A DNA stretch of 64,000 nucleotides, from positions 425,639 to 489,638 of the forward strand of contig CAWATZ010000024.1 in the NCBI GenBank assembly GCA_963784995.1. Direction: 5' to 3'. The notes under the pieces are model-generated. The model worked only from the letters and a program-made list of their open reading frames with translations. It did not search any database and was not told the origin of the DNA. This document shows positions 1 through 8,297 of the stretch, piece after piece; positions within the stretch are counted from its first letter, which is position 1, and each line of letters starts with the position of its first letter. Made by a program: the position numbers and the translations under genes. The stretch is from CAWATZ01 sp963784995 (GTDB lineage Bacteria > Planctomycetota > Planctomycetia > Gemmatales > Gemmataceae).

Positions 1-160
1 AGTGCGGCAGCCGGGGAGCGAGGGGATTGCTCGGCTCGTCGGCGAGCAGACCGTCCTGGCGGAGCATCGAGGCCAGGGCCAGCAGGCCGATGCCGCTGGA
101 GGAGGAAGTCAGGAACTGGCGGCGCGACTGCCACAGGGGCGATTCAGGTGCAGGGTGCAT
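1..160 (-). CDS. DUF1501 family protein, N-terminus only (cut by window edge)
   Basis: Fifty-three codons of a minus-strand gene whose 3' part lies outside the window. It starts at the ATG at 158-160. The N-terminus has a twin-arginine-like motif (SRRQFLTSSSSGIGLLALAS) and then APRLPH, which is the usual opening of planctomycete DUF1501 proteins (secreted, alkaline-phosphatase/sulfatase-like fold, function unknown). It lies 22 bases after the stop of the small gene at 183-725. DUF1501 genes normally follow a DUF1549/DUF1553 gene directly. Here two extra genes, including a ParA-like ATPase, lie between them. The assignment rests on the signal region only. Confidence 0.7.
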   Translation of the reverse strand, partial: MHPAPESPLWQSRRQFLTSSSSGIGLLALASMLRQDGLLADEPSNPLAPRLPH

Positions 161-182
161 CGGTTAATCTCTTGAAAGAGGG

Positions 183-725
183 TTACTCAGCCTTTTTCTT
201 GCTCAGGTCACGATCCAGAATCAACTTCGTCCAGCCCGCCAAGCTCCGATCCTCGGGGGACATGAGTTGCACGGAGGCAATGATTGCTCGGACTTTTTCT
301 GCTGGCATGGGTAACAACTGCCGGATCAGGGACTCAACGAGCTTCTTGCGTCCGGTCGGCGGTGGGGAGGCAGGATCGATTCCCACTGTGAACACCTGAA
401 GGTCCCGCACTGCGGGAAGGAGACGTTTGCCCATCAAGTCGTCATGGAAGCCAAGGAGCAGCCGAGCCTTCTCCGGTTCAGACTTTTCCAAGTCGATCAG
501 GAGTGAACGGAGTTTCGCCGCGCCGCTCGGGGCTTCGGGCCGGTGCGTTTGCTGGCTCTGAGCCTGCCGGCCCGCTTCGGCCACGGCGGCAAGCACGGTA
601 GCCAGTTGCTCCGAGAAAGCAGGAGAGGAAAGCTCTTTGGCAAGTGCTGCAAAGGTTTCCGGTCCATACTTCGTGAGCAGGCGGGCAATTTCCTCCAGCA
701 GCTCAAACTCCCCTCGCTCACTCAC
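183..725 (-). CDS. small unknown protein coupled to ParA-like ATPase
   Basis: A protein of 180 residues starting with GTG. It is mostly predicted helical, with a charged C-terminus (DRDLSKKKAE) and no signal peptide or membrane segment. The start overlaps the stop of the upstream ParA-like gene by four bases (GTGA), so the two are probably translationally coupled. ParA-family ATPases usually act with a small partner (ParB, a cargo adaptor or an activator), and position makes this the candidate partner. I see no ParB HTH or CTPase motif. The family is not recognised; function is inferred from context only. Confidence 0.75.
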   Translation of the reverse strand: MSERGEFELLEEIARLLTKYGPETFAALAKELSSPAFSEQLATVLAAVAEAGRQAQSQQTHRPEAPSGAAKLRSLLIDLEKSEPEKARLLLGFHDDLMGKRLLPAVRDLQVFTVGIDPASPPPTGRKKLVESLIRQLLPMPAEKVRAIIASVQLMSPEDRSLAGWTKLILDRDLSKKKAE

Positions 726-1587
726 AGAGCTATCCTCCGAGCCAGTTCCCGGGCGAACGTGTGGAAACGCAATTTCTTCTTGGTCTGGGCACGCGACGTC
801 GTGTAGATCGACTGGCCTTCCCGAGCGCCTTTCGGGTAGGAGCGGGAATAGGAAACCTCAGCGTCGAAGACGAACCACCCATGCTGACCTGCAAGCTGCC
901 GGACTTCAGCTTTCGCGAGTGCTTCTTCCGGTGCATAGTCCGTGGTCGCGTTGAAAACGACTCCCGCTAATTGCAACGGATGCGCTGGATACTCTGCCTG
1001 GAAGTCGCGCATCGAGCGGACCAGCAAGGGCAGGCCAACGGCCGACAGGTATTCAGGCTTGACTGGAACGAGCAGGTAATCGCTGGCCAGGTACGCTGCC
1101 GTCGTGAGTAAGGATTCCGTGGCGCACAATCGATCAAGATCAAATCGTAACTCGCTTCGATCTCCGACACCGCTCGCGCCAGTTCGCTTTCTTTGTGCGG
1201 GTAGGGGGTTTTCAACGTGAAAGCCAGATCAAGTCGAGAGGGGATGAGATCGATCCTTCCGCCTCGCGGCGTGGCCATGCAATTGTTGACCGCGTCCCGG
1301 ACGTTCAATGGTGTTGCCGGAGCGTGAGGAGAGCGTGTACTTCGCTCGAAGACATCCCAAATCGTCGGCTGCCCGGCTCTGAGCAAGCGTTCGTAACTCG
1401 GTTGTCCAAGAAGATACTGGCTGGCATTGAACTGCGGATCGAGGTCGATGACCAACACCTTCCTGGCATTCTCCTGCAAGGCAAAATGCCAATCCCCTCC
1501 GAGGGCAAAATGCCAGGCGAGGTTCACGGTCAACGTCGATTTGCCGACGCCCCCCTTCATGTTGATCAAGGCGACCTTTTTTTCCAT
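722..1587 (-). CDS. ParA/MinD-like ATPase (one apparent frameshift)
   Basis: A ParA-family P-loop ATPase. The deviant Walker A motif is MKGGVGKST near residue 10, the A' motif is VLVIDLDPQ, and Walker B is LILIDCAP. After Walker B the frame breaks near 1124: one base appears missing in GCGCCACGG, and the family sequence (TESLLTTAAYLASDYLLVPV) resumes in another frame to the stop at 722. I prefer the ATG at 1585-1587, which has GAGG upstream. A GTG at 1600-1602 overlaps the stop of the preceding PSD1 gene (GTGA). The ATPase has a 24-base imperfect tandem duplication (WHFALGGD/WHFALQEN) just after Walker A. It would bind ATP and position a cargo or DNA; the cargo is unknown. Confidence 0.8.
1468..1515 (-). 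repeat. 24-base tandem duplication inside the ParA-like gene
   Basis: Two adjacent 24-base units, 1468-1491 and 1492-1515, share 17 of 24 bases, including an identical 12-base block. They encode WHFALGGD followed by WHFALQEN. Most ParA proteins have only one such segment in the helix after Walker A, so this adds eight residues in frame. Confidence 0.7.
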
Positions 1588-1598
1588 GAGCGTTGTCC

Positions 1599-4121
1599 TC
1601 ACTCCCGTGTGACGGCTTCATCCAGGTTGAGCAGCGCACGCGCCAGCACAACCCAGGCCGCCCCTTCAGCTTCGTCACCCGCGGTCTTCTTGCCAGCCAG
1701 TTTCGTCGCTTCCTCCGGGTTCGCCTTGCACAGCATCAGCAAGTCATCGTGCAGCCGCTCCAACCGCAACAACTCTGCCTTCGAGGGCTCCCGTGCTACG
1801 CATAACCGAAAGCCGTGCCGCAGTCGCTCAGCCGTCGTTTTCTTTTCCTCGACCAGCCGCCGGCCTAACGCTTGCGCGCACTCCACGAACACCGTGTCAT
1901 TCAGCAGCGTCAGCGCCTGCAGCGGCGTATTGGAGCGCTCCCGGCGGACGCAGCAGACGTTGGAGTCGGGAGCGTCGAAGGTCATCAGCATCGGGAAGGG
2001 GCTGGTCCGCTGGAACCAGACGTACAACCCCCGGCGGTAGCGGTCCGGCCCAGTGCTTTCGATCCAGCGAGCGCTGTTGGCGTAGGTCAGCTCGCTGATT
2101 CCCGGCGGCTGCGGCGGCCGAACGCTGGGACCGCCGATGGTCCGGCTCAGCAGGCCGCTCGCCGCCAGGCAGCTGTCGCGGACAATCTCCGCCTCCAGCC
2201 GCATGCGCACCTGCCGGGCCAGCAGTGTGTTGTACGGATCGCGCTGCGTCAGCTCGGGCCGGGTCTTCGAGGACTGCCGGTAGGTACTGCTGGTCACGAT
2301 CAGGCGGTGCAGTGCCTTCAGGCTCCACTTCTGCCGCATCAGCTCCGAGGCCAGGTAGTCGAGCAATTCGGGGTGAGTCGGCTTGTCGCCCTGAGTGCCG
2401 AAGTCCTCCAGCGTGGCGACCAGGCCGCGACCGAAATACTTGTGCCAGACCCAGTTGACGGCGATTCGTGCGGTCAGCGGATGGTCCGGCCGGACCATCC
2501 AGCGGGCCAGGTCGAGTCGGGTCGGCTTGTCATTCCCCTTCAGGGCCGGCAGCACAGCGGGAGTCCCCGGCTGGACCTCGACACCTTTACGCAGGAAGTC
2601 GCCGCGAATCATGACGTGGGTCTTGCGGGGAGCGCCGAGTGCCAGGGTCTGGACCAGCGTGCCGGTCGGCGGCTTCTTCTGGTGGTCGGTCACCGCCTTG
2701 ACCAGGGCGGTCAGCTTGGGATCGCTCTTGCCCAGGTGGTCGCTCAGGGTCTGCTGCTGCTTGGCAGTGCGCTTGCCGGCCTCGACCTGGAGGACGTCGC
2801 GAACCGGCGCGGGCAGGGCCTGACGCTCGGCCGGCGTGAGGGCCTTCTCCCATGCAACGACCTTGGGAGCCAGCGTCTTGACGCGGTAAGTCGCGACAGC
2901 GGCTTGCAATTCCTTGAGTCGGGCCTCGTAAGCGACCCGTTGGCGCTTGACAATCTCGGCCTCGCCCAGGACTGGGGCCGGCAGATTCACCTCCACGTCG
3001 CTGTTGAAGAATGCCAGCATCTGGTAATACTCGCGCTGGCTGAACGGATCGTACTTGTGGTCGTGGCACTGGGCACAGCCGAGGGTCAGGCCAAGGAATA
3101 CCCGGGTGGTGGTGTTGACCCGATCGATCACCTGCTCGACCCGGAACTGCTCCTGATCGACTCCGCCCTCGCGGTTGGTCAGGGTGTTGCGATGAAACCC
3201 GGTCGCGGCCTTCTGCTCGGTGGTCGCCCCGGGCAGCAGATCGCCGGCCAGCTGCTCGACGAGGAACTGGTCATAAGGCAGATCACGATTGAGGGCGTCA
3301 ATGAGCCAGTGCCGATAGCGCCAGGCGAACGGCCGGCCGGTGTCCTTCTCGTAGCCGTCGGAGTCGGCGTAGTGCGCGACATCGAGCCAGTGCCGGCCCC
3401 AGCGCTCGCCGTAATGCGGCGAGGCCAGCAGCCGATCCACCAGGCGTTCGTAAGCAGTGGGCCGGGTGTCGGCCAGGAAGTCGTCCACTTCCTGAGGCGA
3501 GGGCGGCAAGCCCAGAATGTCCAGGCTCAGGCGGCGGATCAGCGTCACGCGGTCGGCCTCGCCGGCCGGCGCGACCTTTTCCCTTTCCAGCCGGGCCAGG
3601 ACGAAGCGATCGACGTCGTTCCGCACCCAGCCGCCTGGCGACACCGCAGGAGGAGCGGGGCGCTTGATCGGCTGAAACGCCCAGTGGCTCGACCGCGTTT
3701 GCTGGGTGACGGTGCTGTCGCTGCCTTCCCACTTGATCCCTTGCTCGATCCAGGCCCGCAGCAGGCCGACCTCCGCGGCGCTGAGGGCCGGCTTGCCTAC
3801 CGGAGGCATGATCTCATCCTTGACCAGTCCGGCCACCAGGCGAAGCAGCCGGCTGCCGTTCGGGTCGCCGGGTTTGAGGACCGGGCCGCCATCGCCGCCT
3901 TGCAGGGCCGCCTGGCGGCTGTCGAGGCGCAGTCCTCCGCGATGCTTCTGGGCGTCATGGCAGCCCAGGCACGAGCGCGCCAGCAGCGGCTTGACGTCCC
4001 GGGCAAAGTCGATGGTCTTGCCGGCGGCCGGCGGCAGCTGTTTCGCCGGGGCGGGAGTGTCGGCGGCAAAAGCGGGAAGGCACAGCACCAGCGCGAAGGA
4101 GGAGGCAAGCAGGCGGGTCAT
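1599..4121 (-). CDS. PSD1/DUF1549-DUF1553 cytochrome-c-like protein
   Basis: A protein of 840 residues from the ATG at 4119-4121, which begins a clear Sec signal (MTRLLASSFALVLCLPAFA). An in-frame extension to 4244 lacks this and is not preferred. The order is a planctomycete cytochrome-c domain with a CxxCH haem motif (SCLGCHD), then DUF1549 (ERWGRHWLDVAHYADSDGYE), a second CxxCH in CAQCHDHK, and DUF1553 at the C-terminus (PLTARIAVNWVWHKYFGRG; NTPLQALTLLND). The protein is exported and presumably haem-binding; the substrate is unknown. It is the first gene of a minus-strand run that continues through the ParA-like gene and its partner to a DUF1501 gene. Confidence 0.92.
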   Translation of the reverse strand: MTRLLASSFALVLCLPAFAADTPAPAKQLPPAAGKTIDFARDVKPLLARSCLGCHDAQKHRGGLRLDSRQAALQGGDGGPVLKPGDPNGSRLLRLVAGLVKDEIMPPVGKPALSAAEVGLLRAWIEQGIKWEGSDSTVTQQTRSSHWAFQPIKRPAPPAVSPGGWVRNDVDRFVLARLEREKVAPAGEADRVTLIRRLSLDILGLPPSPQEVDDFLADTRPTAYERLVDRLLASPHYGERWGRHWLDVAHYADSDGYEKDTGRPFAWRYRHWLIDALNRDLPYDQFLVEQLAGDLLPGATTEQKAATGFHRNTLTNREGGVDQEQFRVEQVIDRVNTTTRVFLGLTLGCAQCHDHKYDPFSQREYYQMLAFFNSDVEVNLPAPVLGEAEIVKRQRVAYEARLKELQAAVATYRVKTLAPKVVAWEKALTPAERQALPAPVRDVLQVEAGKRTAKQQQTLSDHLGKSDPKLTALVKAVTDHQKKPPTGTLVQTLALGAPRKTHVMIRGDFLRKGVEVQPGTPAVLPALKGNDKPTRLDLARWMVRPDHPLTARIAVNWVWHKYFGRGLVATLEDFGTQGDKPTHPELLDYLASELMRQKWSLKALHRLIVTSSTYRQSSKTRPELTQRDPYNTLLARQVRMRLEAEIVRDSCLAASGLLSRTIGGPSVRPPQPPGISELTYANSARWIESTGPDRYRRGLYVWFQRTSPFPMLMTFDAPDSNVCCVRRERSNTPLQALTLLNDTVFVECAQALGRRLVEEKKTTAERLRHGFRLCVAREPSKAELLRLERLHDDLLMLCKANPEEATKLAGKKTAGDEAEGAAWVVLARALLNLDEAVTRE

Positions 4122-4250
4122 GGCAGACGCATCCAAACGAGGCAGGGAGGAACACCCCTGTATCCTACCGAGAGGATGTATCCAGGAAAAGCAGAATTCG
4201 GCCGGGACAGCGCTGGGAACGGGCGCTTCTCCTCGCGTTCTCATCAGCCA

Positions 4251-4829
4251 TCACGCAAACGCGGTCGGCTGGAGCAGGACGTCCAGCGTGTGCATCACCT
4301 TCCGGAAATCGGCGTCGGACAGTACGGGGCGGGCCGGTTCGATCGCCAGATCCTGCTCCAGCTCCACCCAGCTGCGGCAGCCGGCGTAAGCAGGCGTTTC
4401 GGTCAGCTCGTGGGCCGGCGTGACCTCGTAAACGCGCACGGCCAGCACAAACAGCCCCGGCCGGCGATAGAAGAACCGCTGCCGCACCGCCTCCTCCGAC
4501 CACAGATGCAGGCCGGCCAGCTTCATCGCCCCGACAATGTCGTGCAGCTGGTAAATCCCCTCCACTTCGGCAAAGTGCGACAGGCGGAGCGTTCCTTCGG
4601 GCGGCCGATGGGTTTCTACCTCTTCAAGCAACGGCCGGGCTTCGGGGACCAGGGCCCCGGCGTTCTGATGCAAGAAGGTGGGGTAGAGCCAGAAACGCCG
4701 CTGCTCCGGCTCGAACAGGTCGCCGCGCTCGGCGATGCCGCCCTTGCGCAGGATGATCGCTTGCCGGCCCTCGGCCAGGGCCCGGCAGATGACGGCCCAT
4801 TCCTTGAAGGCGTGACGCAGTCCGGCCAT
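4251..4829 (-). CDS. DUF1802 family protein
   Basis: A protein of 192 residues matching the DUF1802 pattern: an N-terminal AFKEWAVICRALAEGRQAII, a central FWLYPTFLHQ, and a long C-terminal half with no catalytic motif I can name. The family is soluble and uncharacterised, found mainly in cyanobacteria and planctomycetes. Its ATG lies one base after the stop of gpsA, so the two are almost certainly one transcript with gpsA first. No direct functional link to glycerol-phosphate metabolism is known. Confidence 0.85.
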   Translation of the reverse strand: MAGLRHAFKEWAVICRALAEGRQAIILRKGGIAERGDLFEPEQRRFWLYPTFLHQNAGALVPEARPLLEEVETHRPPEGTLRLSHFAEVEGIYQLHDIVGAMKLAGLHLWSEEAVRQRFFYRRPGLFVLAVRVYEVTPAHELTETPAYAGCRSWVELEQDLAIEPARPVLSDADFRKVMHTLDVLLQPTAFA

Positions 4830-4830
4830 G

Positions 4831-5829
4831 TCATTTCTCTCCTTTCGGTTGTCGCAGCATCAGGTCGTTGACGGCCTGGAGGGGATCCTTGTCCTCGTAC
4901 AGGACGCGGTAAACCTCGGACACGATGGGCATGTCAAGGCCCATTTGTCGGGACCGCTGATGGACGCTGCGGGTGGTGTAGACCCCCTCGGCCACCATCG
5001 CCATGCCGGCCAGGATGTCGGCCAGCTTCTCGCCCTGGCCCAGCCGTTCGCCGACGGCCCGATTCCGGCCGTGCTTGCTGACGCAGGTGGTGATCAGGTC
5101 GCCCATCCCGGCCAGGCCGGTGAAGGTCCCCGGCTCGGCCCCGCAGGCCACGGCAAAGCGGGTCATCTCGACCAGGCCGCGGGTCATCAGGGCCGCCCGG
5201 GTGTTGTCGCCGAAGCCGAGCCCGTCGCTGATCCCGGCCGCGATGCCAATGACGTTCTTCAGCGCTCCGCCCAGCTCGACGCCGATCGGGTCGAGGTTGG
5301 TGTAGACGCGGAAGCGGTCGGTGCTGAAGCGCTGCTGAATCCAGCGGATCAGCTGGATGTCCCGGCCGGCGACGACCACCGAGGTCGGCTGGCCGCGGCT
5401 GACCTCCTCGGCGTGGCTGGGACCGCTCAGCACCGCGACCTGATCGACGCCCAGCACCTCGGCCAGGATCTCGCTGGGGCGCAGGAAGGTGCCGATCTCC
5501 AGCCCCTTGGCCAGGCTGAGGATGGGCGGACCCGCCTTGACCTGGTCCGCGATGCGGCTGAAGGTCTCGCGGAGGTAGACCGTCGGCACGGCCGCGACCC
5601 ACAGATCGGCCGACTCGACGGCCCGGCCGGCGTCGGTTGTGAGCGTGACAGACTCCGGGATGGGCACACCGGGCAGCAGGCGGACGTTCTCGCGCCGCTG
5701 CCGCAGCAGCCGGCCGTTCTCCTCGCGCGCGCTCCAGAGGGAGACGGCGTGCTCGGGGTCCTGGGCCAGCAGCAGGGCGATGGCGGTCCCCCAGGCGCCG
5801 TCGCCCAGGATGGCAAAGCGGATGGGCAT
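4831..5829 (-). CDS. gpsA: glycerol-3-phosphate dehydrogenase [NAD(P)+]
   Basis: A cytosolic enzyme that reduces dihydroxyacetone phosphate to sn-glycerol-3-phosphate for phospholipid synthesis. The length (332 residues) is normal. Visible features are the Rossmann loop GDGAWGTAIA at the N-terminus, the SGPSHAEEV segment, the catalytic lysine in ELGGALKNVIGIAAG, and the substrate-binding block around GMGDLITTC. The start ATG at 5827-5829 opens directly into the first beta strand (MPIRFAILGDG). It is followed at one base by the DUF1802 gene. No frame problem is seen. Confidence 0.97.
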   Translation of the reverse strand: MPIRFAILGDGAWGTAIALLLAQDPEHAVSLWSAREENGRLLRQRRENVRLLPGVPIPESVTLTTDAGRAVESADLWVAAVPTVYLRETFSRIADQVKAGPPILSLAKGLEIGTFLRPSEILAEVLGVDQVAVLSGPSHAEEVSRGQPTSVVVAGRDIQLIRWIQQRFSTDRFRVYTNLDPIGVELGGALKNVIGIAAGISDGLGFGDNTRAALMTRGLVEMTRFAVACGAEPGTFTGLAGMGDLITTCVSKHGRNRAVGERLGQGEKLADILAGMAMVAEGVYTTRSVHQRSRQMGLDMPIVSEVYRVLYEDKDPLQAVNDLMLRQPKGEK

Positions 5830-6071
5830 GAAACACCGGATCAGGCCAGGGGCGTACGACAGCCGCTCTCCTCATGATAAAGCGGGCAAACCCGGCAAGC
5901 CAATGCCGGATTGCGGATTGCGCCATCGGCCCGGCCGACTCCTTTCTTGAGCCAGAAAAATCGGCGAAGAGACGATTGCCGCCTGGCCGATGAGTACAGA
6001 ACAAGCTCGACTGTGTCAGGCCGGCTTCTCTCCGCTCGTGGGGATCGGCCGGGCAAATGGGAGGATGTCAG

Positions 6072-6290
6072 ATGGCCCCGCATCTTCGTGTCTATCCGCA
6101 CTCGTGGGAAGGTCCGGACGTTCAGCCCGCCACCGTCCGGGTCAGCCTGGGCGACCTGCTGCCTCTGGTGGCCCTGGCCCATCGGCAGAACTACCTCTGG
6201 CTGAAGGATTTCCTGGCGGACGAGGTGGTGATCACGCCCGACCTGTACGAGGTGCTGCGGGCCTTTCAGAGCAATCGCCCGGCGGCGTGA
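6072..6290 (+). CDS. small conserved-type unknown protein
   Basis: A soluble protein of 72 residues (MAPHLRVYPHSWEG...). The ATG at 6072 has GGGAGG about nine bases upstream, so it is preferred over the in-frame codon at 6057. There is no signal peptide or membrane segment; the text is rich in hydrophobic and charged residues and looks like a single small domain. It stands alone and converges on the gene at 6386-7252. I do not recognise the family. Confidence 0.65.
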   Translation: MAPHLRVYPHSWEGPDVQPATVRVSLGDLLPLVALAHRQNYLWLKDFLADEVVITPDLYEVLRAFQSNRPAA

Positions 6291-6385
6291 GAAGTCGGAT
6301 TCGGCAGCGACTCGCGTGTGCCGTGCTTCGGCGCACGGAGTGTGCCGCCGGGCTTTGGGCCACGCCGCTCGCCCGTCCTACCATT

Positions 6386-7252
6386 TCAGGAAATGTCAAT
6401 CTCCGGCTCGTCGTCGAGCAGCTCGGGCTTGCCCAGATCCTTCAAATCCTCGAAGCGTCCGCGCAGTTCCGCTTCCATCAACCGGATGCGTCCCTCCATT
6501 TCCCGGATCTTGGCCTGCATCGCCTCCAGCCGCCGGACCGAGTCTTCGCGCGGCCTGGGCCGGGGCACCTCGGGGTAATTGAGCTGCCGCTGCAGGGCCG
6601 CGAAGAAATAAAGCGGGTCGCGCTGCCGATTGGCCTTGGCGATCTTGCCTTCCTTCTCGCCGAACAGAGGCGGCAGGGGCGGCTCATAGTCCGGATCTTG
6701 CCGGCGTTGTTCATGGACGTACAGCTGGGAACGCAGGTAGATCAGGTCGGACAGGTCGATGATGCCAACCTGGCTGTGGAGGTCGGTGAGAAAGGCCTTC
6801 CAATCGTTGTCGTAGACGGGATCGTCGGCCATGCTGATCAGGCCGTCATACCCCAGCCGATTGCGGCTGATCACCTCGAACTGGTACACGAACAGGCCGG
6901 CTGGAGTTACTTGCTGCGACCGATACTCGGCCTCGCGCTCCAGGACCAGCAGGGCGGTTTCGATGCCGAATCGGCCGGTCTCGGTCTCGGTGCCGCGCAC
7001 CACGAACGCCTGATACGGGGCGAAGTAGTGCGTCAGCCGCGAGAAGCCCGACGACAGCAAGCCGCTGTGTTTCAGCTCCGCGGCCAGGAACTGGATGGCC
7101 ATGGGCAGGCGCGTGGTGGACAGGATTTCCTGATCGACGGTTTGCAGGACTTCCTGGGCCGGGTGGTTCTCCGCCATGCGCGCACGCAGGTTGCGGAAGA
7201 AGTAGGCCTGCTCGATGTACTCTTCCCGGTCCAGCAGCTTGGTGTTGCTCAT
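6386..7252 (-). CDS. conserved-type unknown protein with C-terminal coiled coil
   Basis: A protein of 288 residues from the ATG at 7250-7252 (MSNTKLLDREEYIEQAYFF); a second in-frame ATG lies three codons upstream. The N-terminal two thirds look globular and soluble. Residues about 235-275 (EAMQAKIREMEGRIRLMEAE) form a likely coiled coil, and the tail is acidic (DDEPEIDIS). It lies just after the FHA gene on the same strand, 84 bases apart, so the two may be co-transcribed. Family not recognised. Confidence 0.75.
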   Translation of the reverse strand: MSNTKLLDREEYIEQAYFFRNLRARMAENHPAQEVLQTVDQEILSTTRLPMAIQFLAAELKHSGLLSSGFSRLTHYFAPYQAFVVRGTETETGRFGIETALLVLEREAEYRSQQVTPAGLFVYQFEVISRNRLGYDGLISMADDPVYDNDWKAFLTDLHSQVGIIDLSDLIYLRSQLYVHEQRRQDPDYEPPLPPLFGEKEGKIAKANRQRDPLYFFAALQRQLNYPEVPRPRPREDSVRRLEAMQAKIREMEGRIRLMEAELRGRFEDLKDLGKPELLDDEPEIDIS

Positions 7253-7336
7253 GATATCCACGAGGGTGCTTGCGCCGCGATACCGAACCCATCCTTCTTC
7301 ATGCTATGGCGCAGCCCCTCTCTTCGCCAGCTGCGC

Positions 7337-7798
7337 TCACGACGCCTGACGATTGGGCGGCCAGATGGTCCGGGCGGCGGTCCGGTTCTTGAACAGGCTC
7401 TGGGCCAGGCTCTCGGCCTCGGCGCTGGCCCCGGCCTCGGCCGGCAGCTCGACCAGGAAGGTGAAGCCGCCGATGCGGACGCGGTCGCCCTGGCGGAGGA
7501 CCATGCGCTCGATGGGCTGATCGTTGACGCAGACCCCGTTGAGGCTGTTCAGATCGACCACCTGCCAGCAACCGCCGTGGTACTGGAACCGGCAGTGTTT
7601 GCGGCTGACGTCGGGCAGCGGCAGGCGGACGTCGCATTCGGAGTGCCGGCCGACCAGGACGTCGGGCCGGGTCAATTCCAGGACCATTCCGCTGGGCTGC
7701 AGCAGCAGGCGCAGGGGAGTCAGGGACGGGACGGCCGACGCGAAATGGGGCCCCTGCGGCAGACCAGCTACCGGAGGCGGCTTGGGGGAGTCATCCAT
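7337..7798 (-). CDS. FHA domain protein
   Basis: A protein of 153 residues with one forkhead-associated domain from about residue 35 to 115. The phosphothreonine-binding signature is intact: GRHSECDVRLP, then SRKHCRF, then DLNSLNGVCVN. Such proteins read out Ser/Thr kinase signalling, which planctomycetes use heavily. There is no signal or membrane segment. The ATG at 7796-7798 has AGGAAG upstream. Its position before the unknown gene at 6386-7252 suggests a shared transcript. Its phosphorylated partner cannot be told from the sequence. Confidence 0.92.
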   Translation of the reverse strand: MDDSPKPPPVAGLPQGPHFASAVPSLTPLRLLLQPSGMVLELTRPDVLVGRHSECDVRLPLPDVSRKHCRFQYHGGCWQVVDLNSLNGVCVNDQPIERMVLRQGDRVRIGGFTFLVELPAEAGASAEAESLAQSLFKNRTAARTIWPPNRQAS

Positions 7799-7933
7799 GA
7801 CGGCTTCCTGTTCCGTGGCGGGTGGCGAGCGGACCCGGCCAGGCTGGCCGGAGGCTGTCGGGCGTCATGCCGGACGTTCCGGCTTATACCAGATGGGCAG
7901 GGCCCCTGAAAAGAGGATGTTGTTGCGCGCCTG

Positions 7934-8080
7934 CCGAGCCGCGCATGCAGCGCAGCGGAGTAAGCGGTTCTGCGGGCTCGCGGGCCGCTTACTCCGCTGC
8001 GCTGGGTGCGCGGCTCGGACAACCGCTTACTCCGCTGCGCTGCGTGCGCGGCTCGGCAGGCGTGGGCGCGGCTCGGCAGA
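7934..8080. repeat. cluster of palindromic intergenic repeat arms (family A)
   Basis: One arm at about 7934-7968 (GCCGAGCCGCGCATGCAGCG...) is followed by two inverted copies at about 7985-8018 and 8023-8058, and a partial GCGCGGCTCGGCAG. The sequence can fold into long alternative hairpins. The same family occurs at 48825-49012. It lies between the FHA gene and the YTV-like gene, and no coding role is supported. Confidence 0.85.
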
Positions 8081-8297
8081 AGATGCCCGAATTGTTTAAC
8101 GAAAACTCTGCCCCGGCGCAATAGTCCCAGGAAAACGGCACACTCCCGCTCTCTTGCCCACTTTTTGTCTCAAGAATCTTTTACCCAGTCTCATTCTTCA
8201 GGCAAAGTATCCGCAGAAGAACCTGAACGCCGAGTACGCATGCGGTGTTTCCAAACCTTCTGCGGAACCGAAACTCGTTTTGGCGAGGAGTCGAGAG

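Noticed and set aside
722..1587. ParA-like gene as a plasmid partition locus
   Set aside because: No ParB, parS-like iterons or replication gene is present, and the neighbours are chromosomal-type genes.
1872..4871. A 999-codon open frame on the plus strand opposite the PSD1 and DUF1802 genes
   Set aside because: It is the GC-driven shadow of the minus-strand genes, with low-complexity Gln/Ala/Gly composition, no domain, and it spans two unrelated genes.
5841..6182. 113-codon minus-strand frame upstream of gpsA
   Set aside because: Irregular Arg-rich composition, overlaps the start of the small plus-strand gene with a good ribosome site, and no family resemblance.
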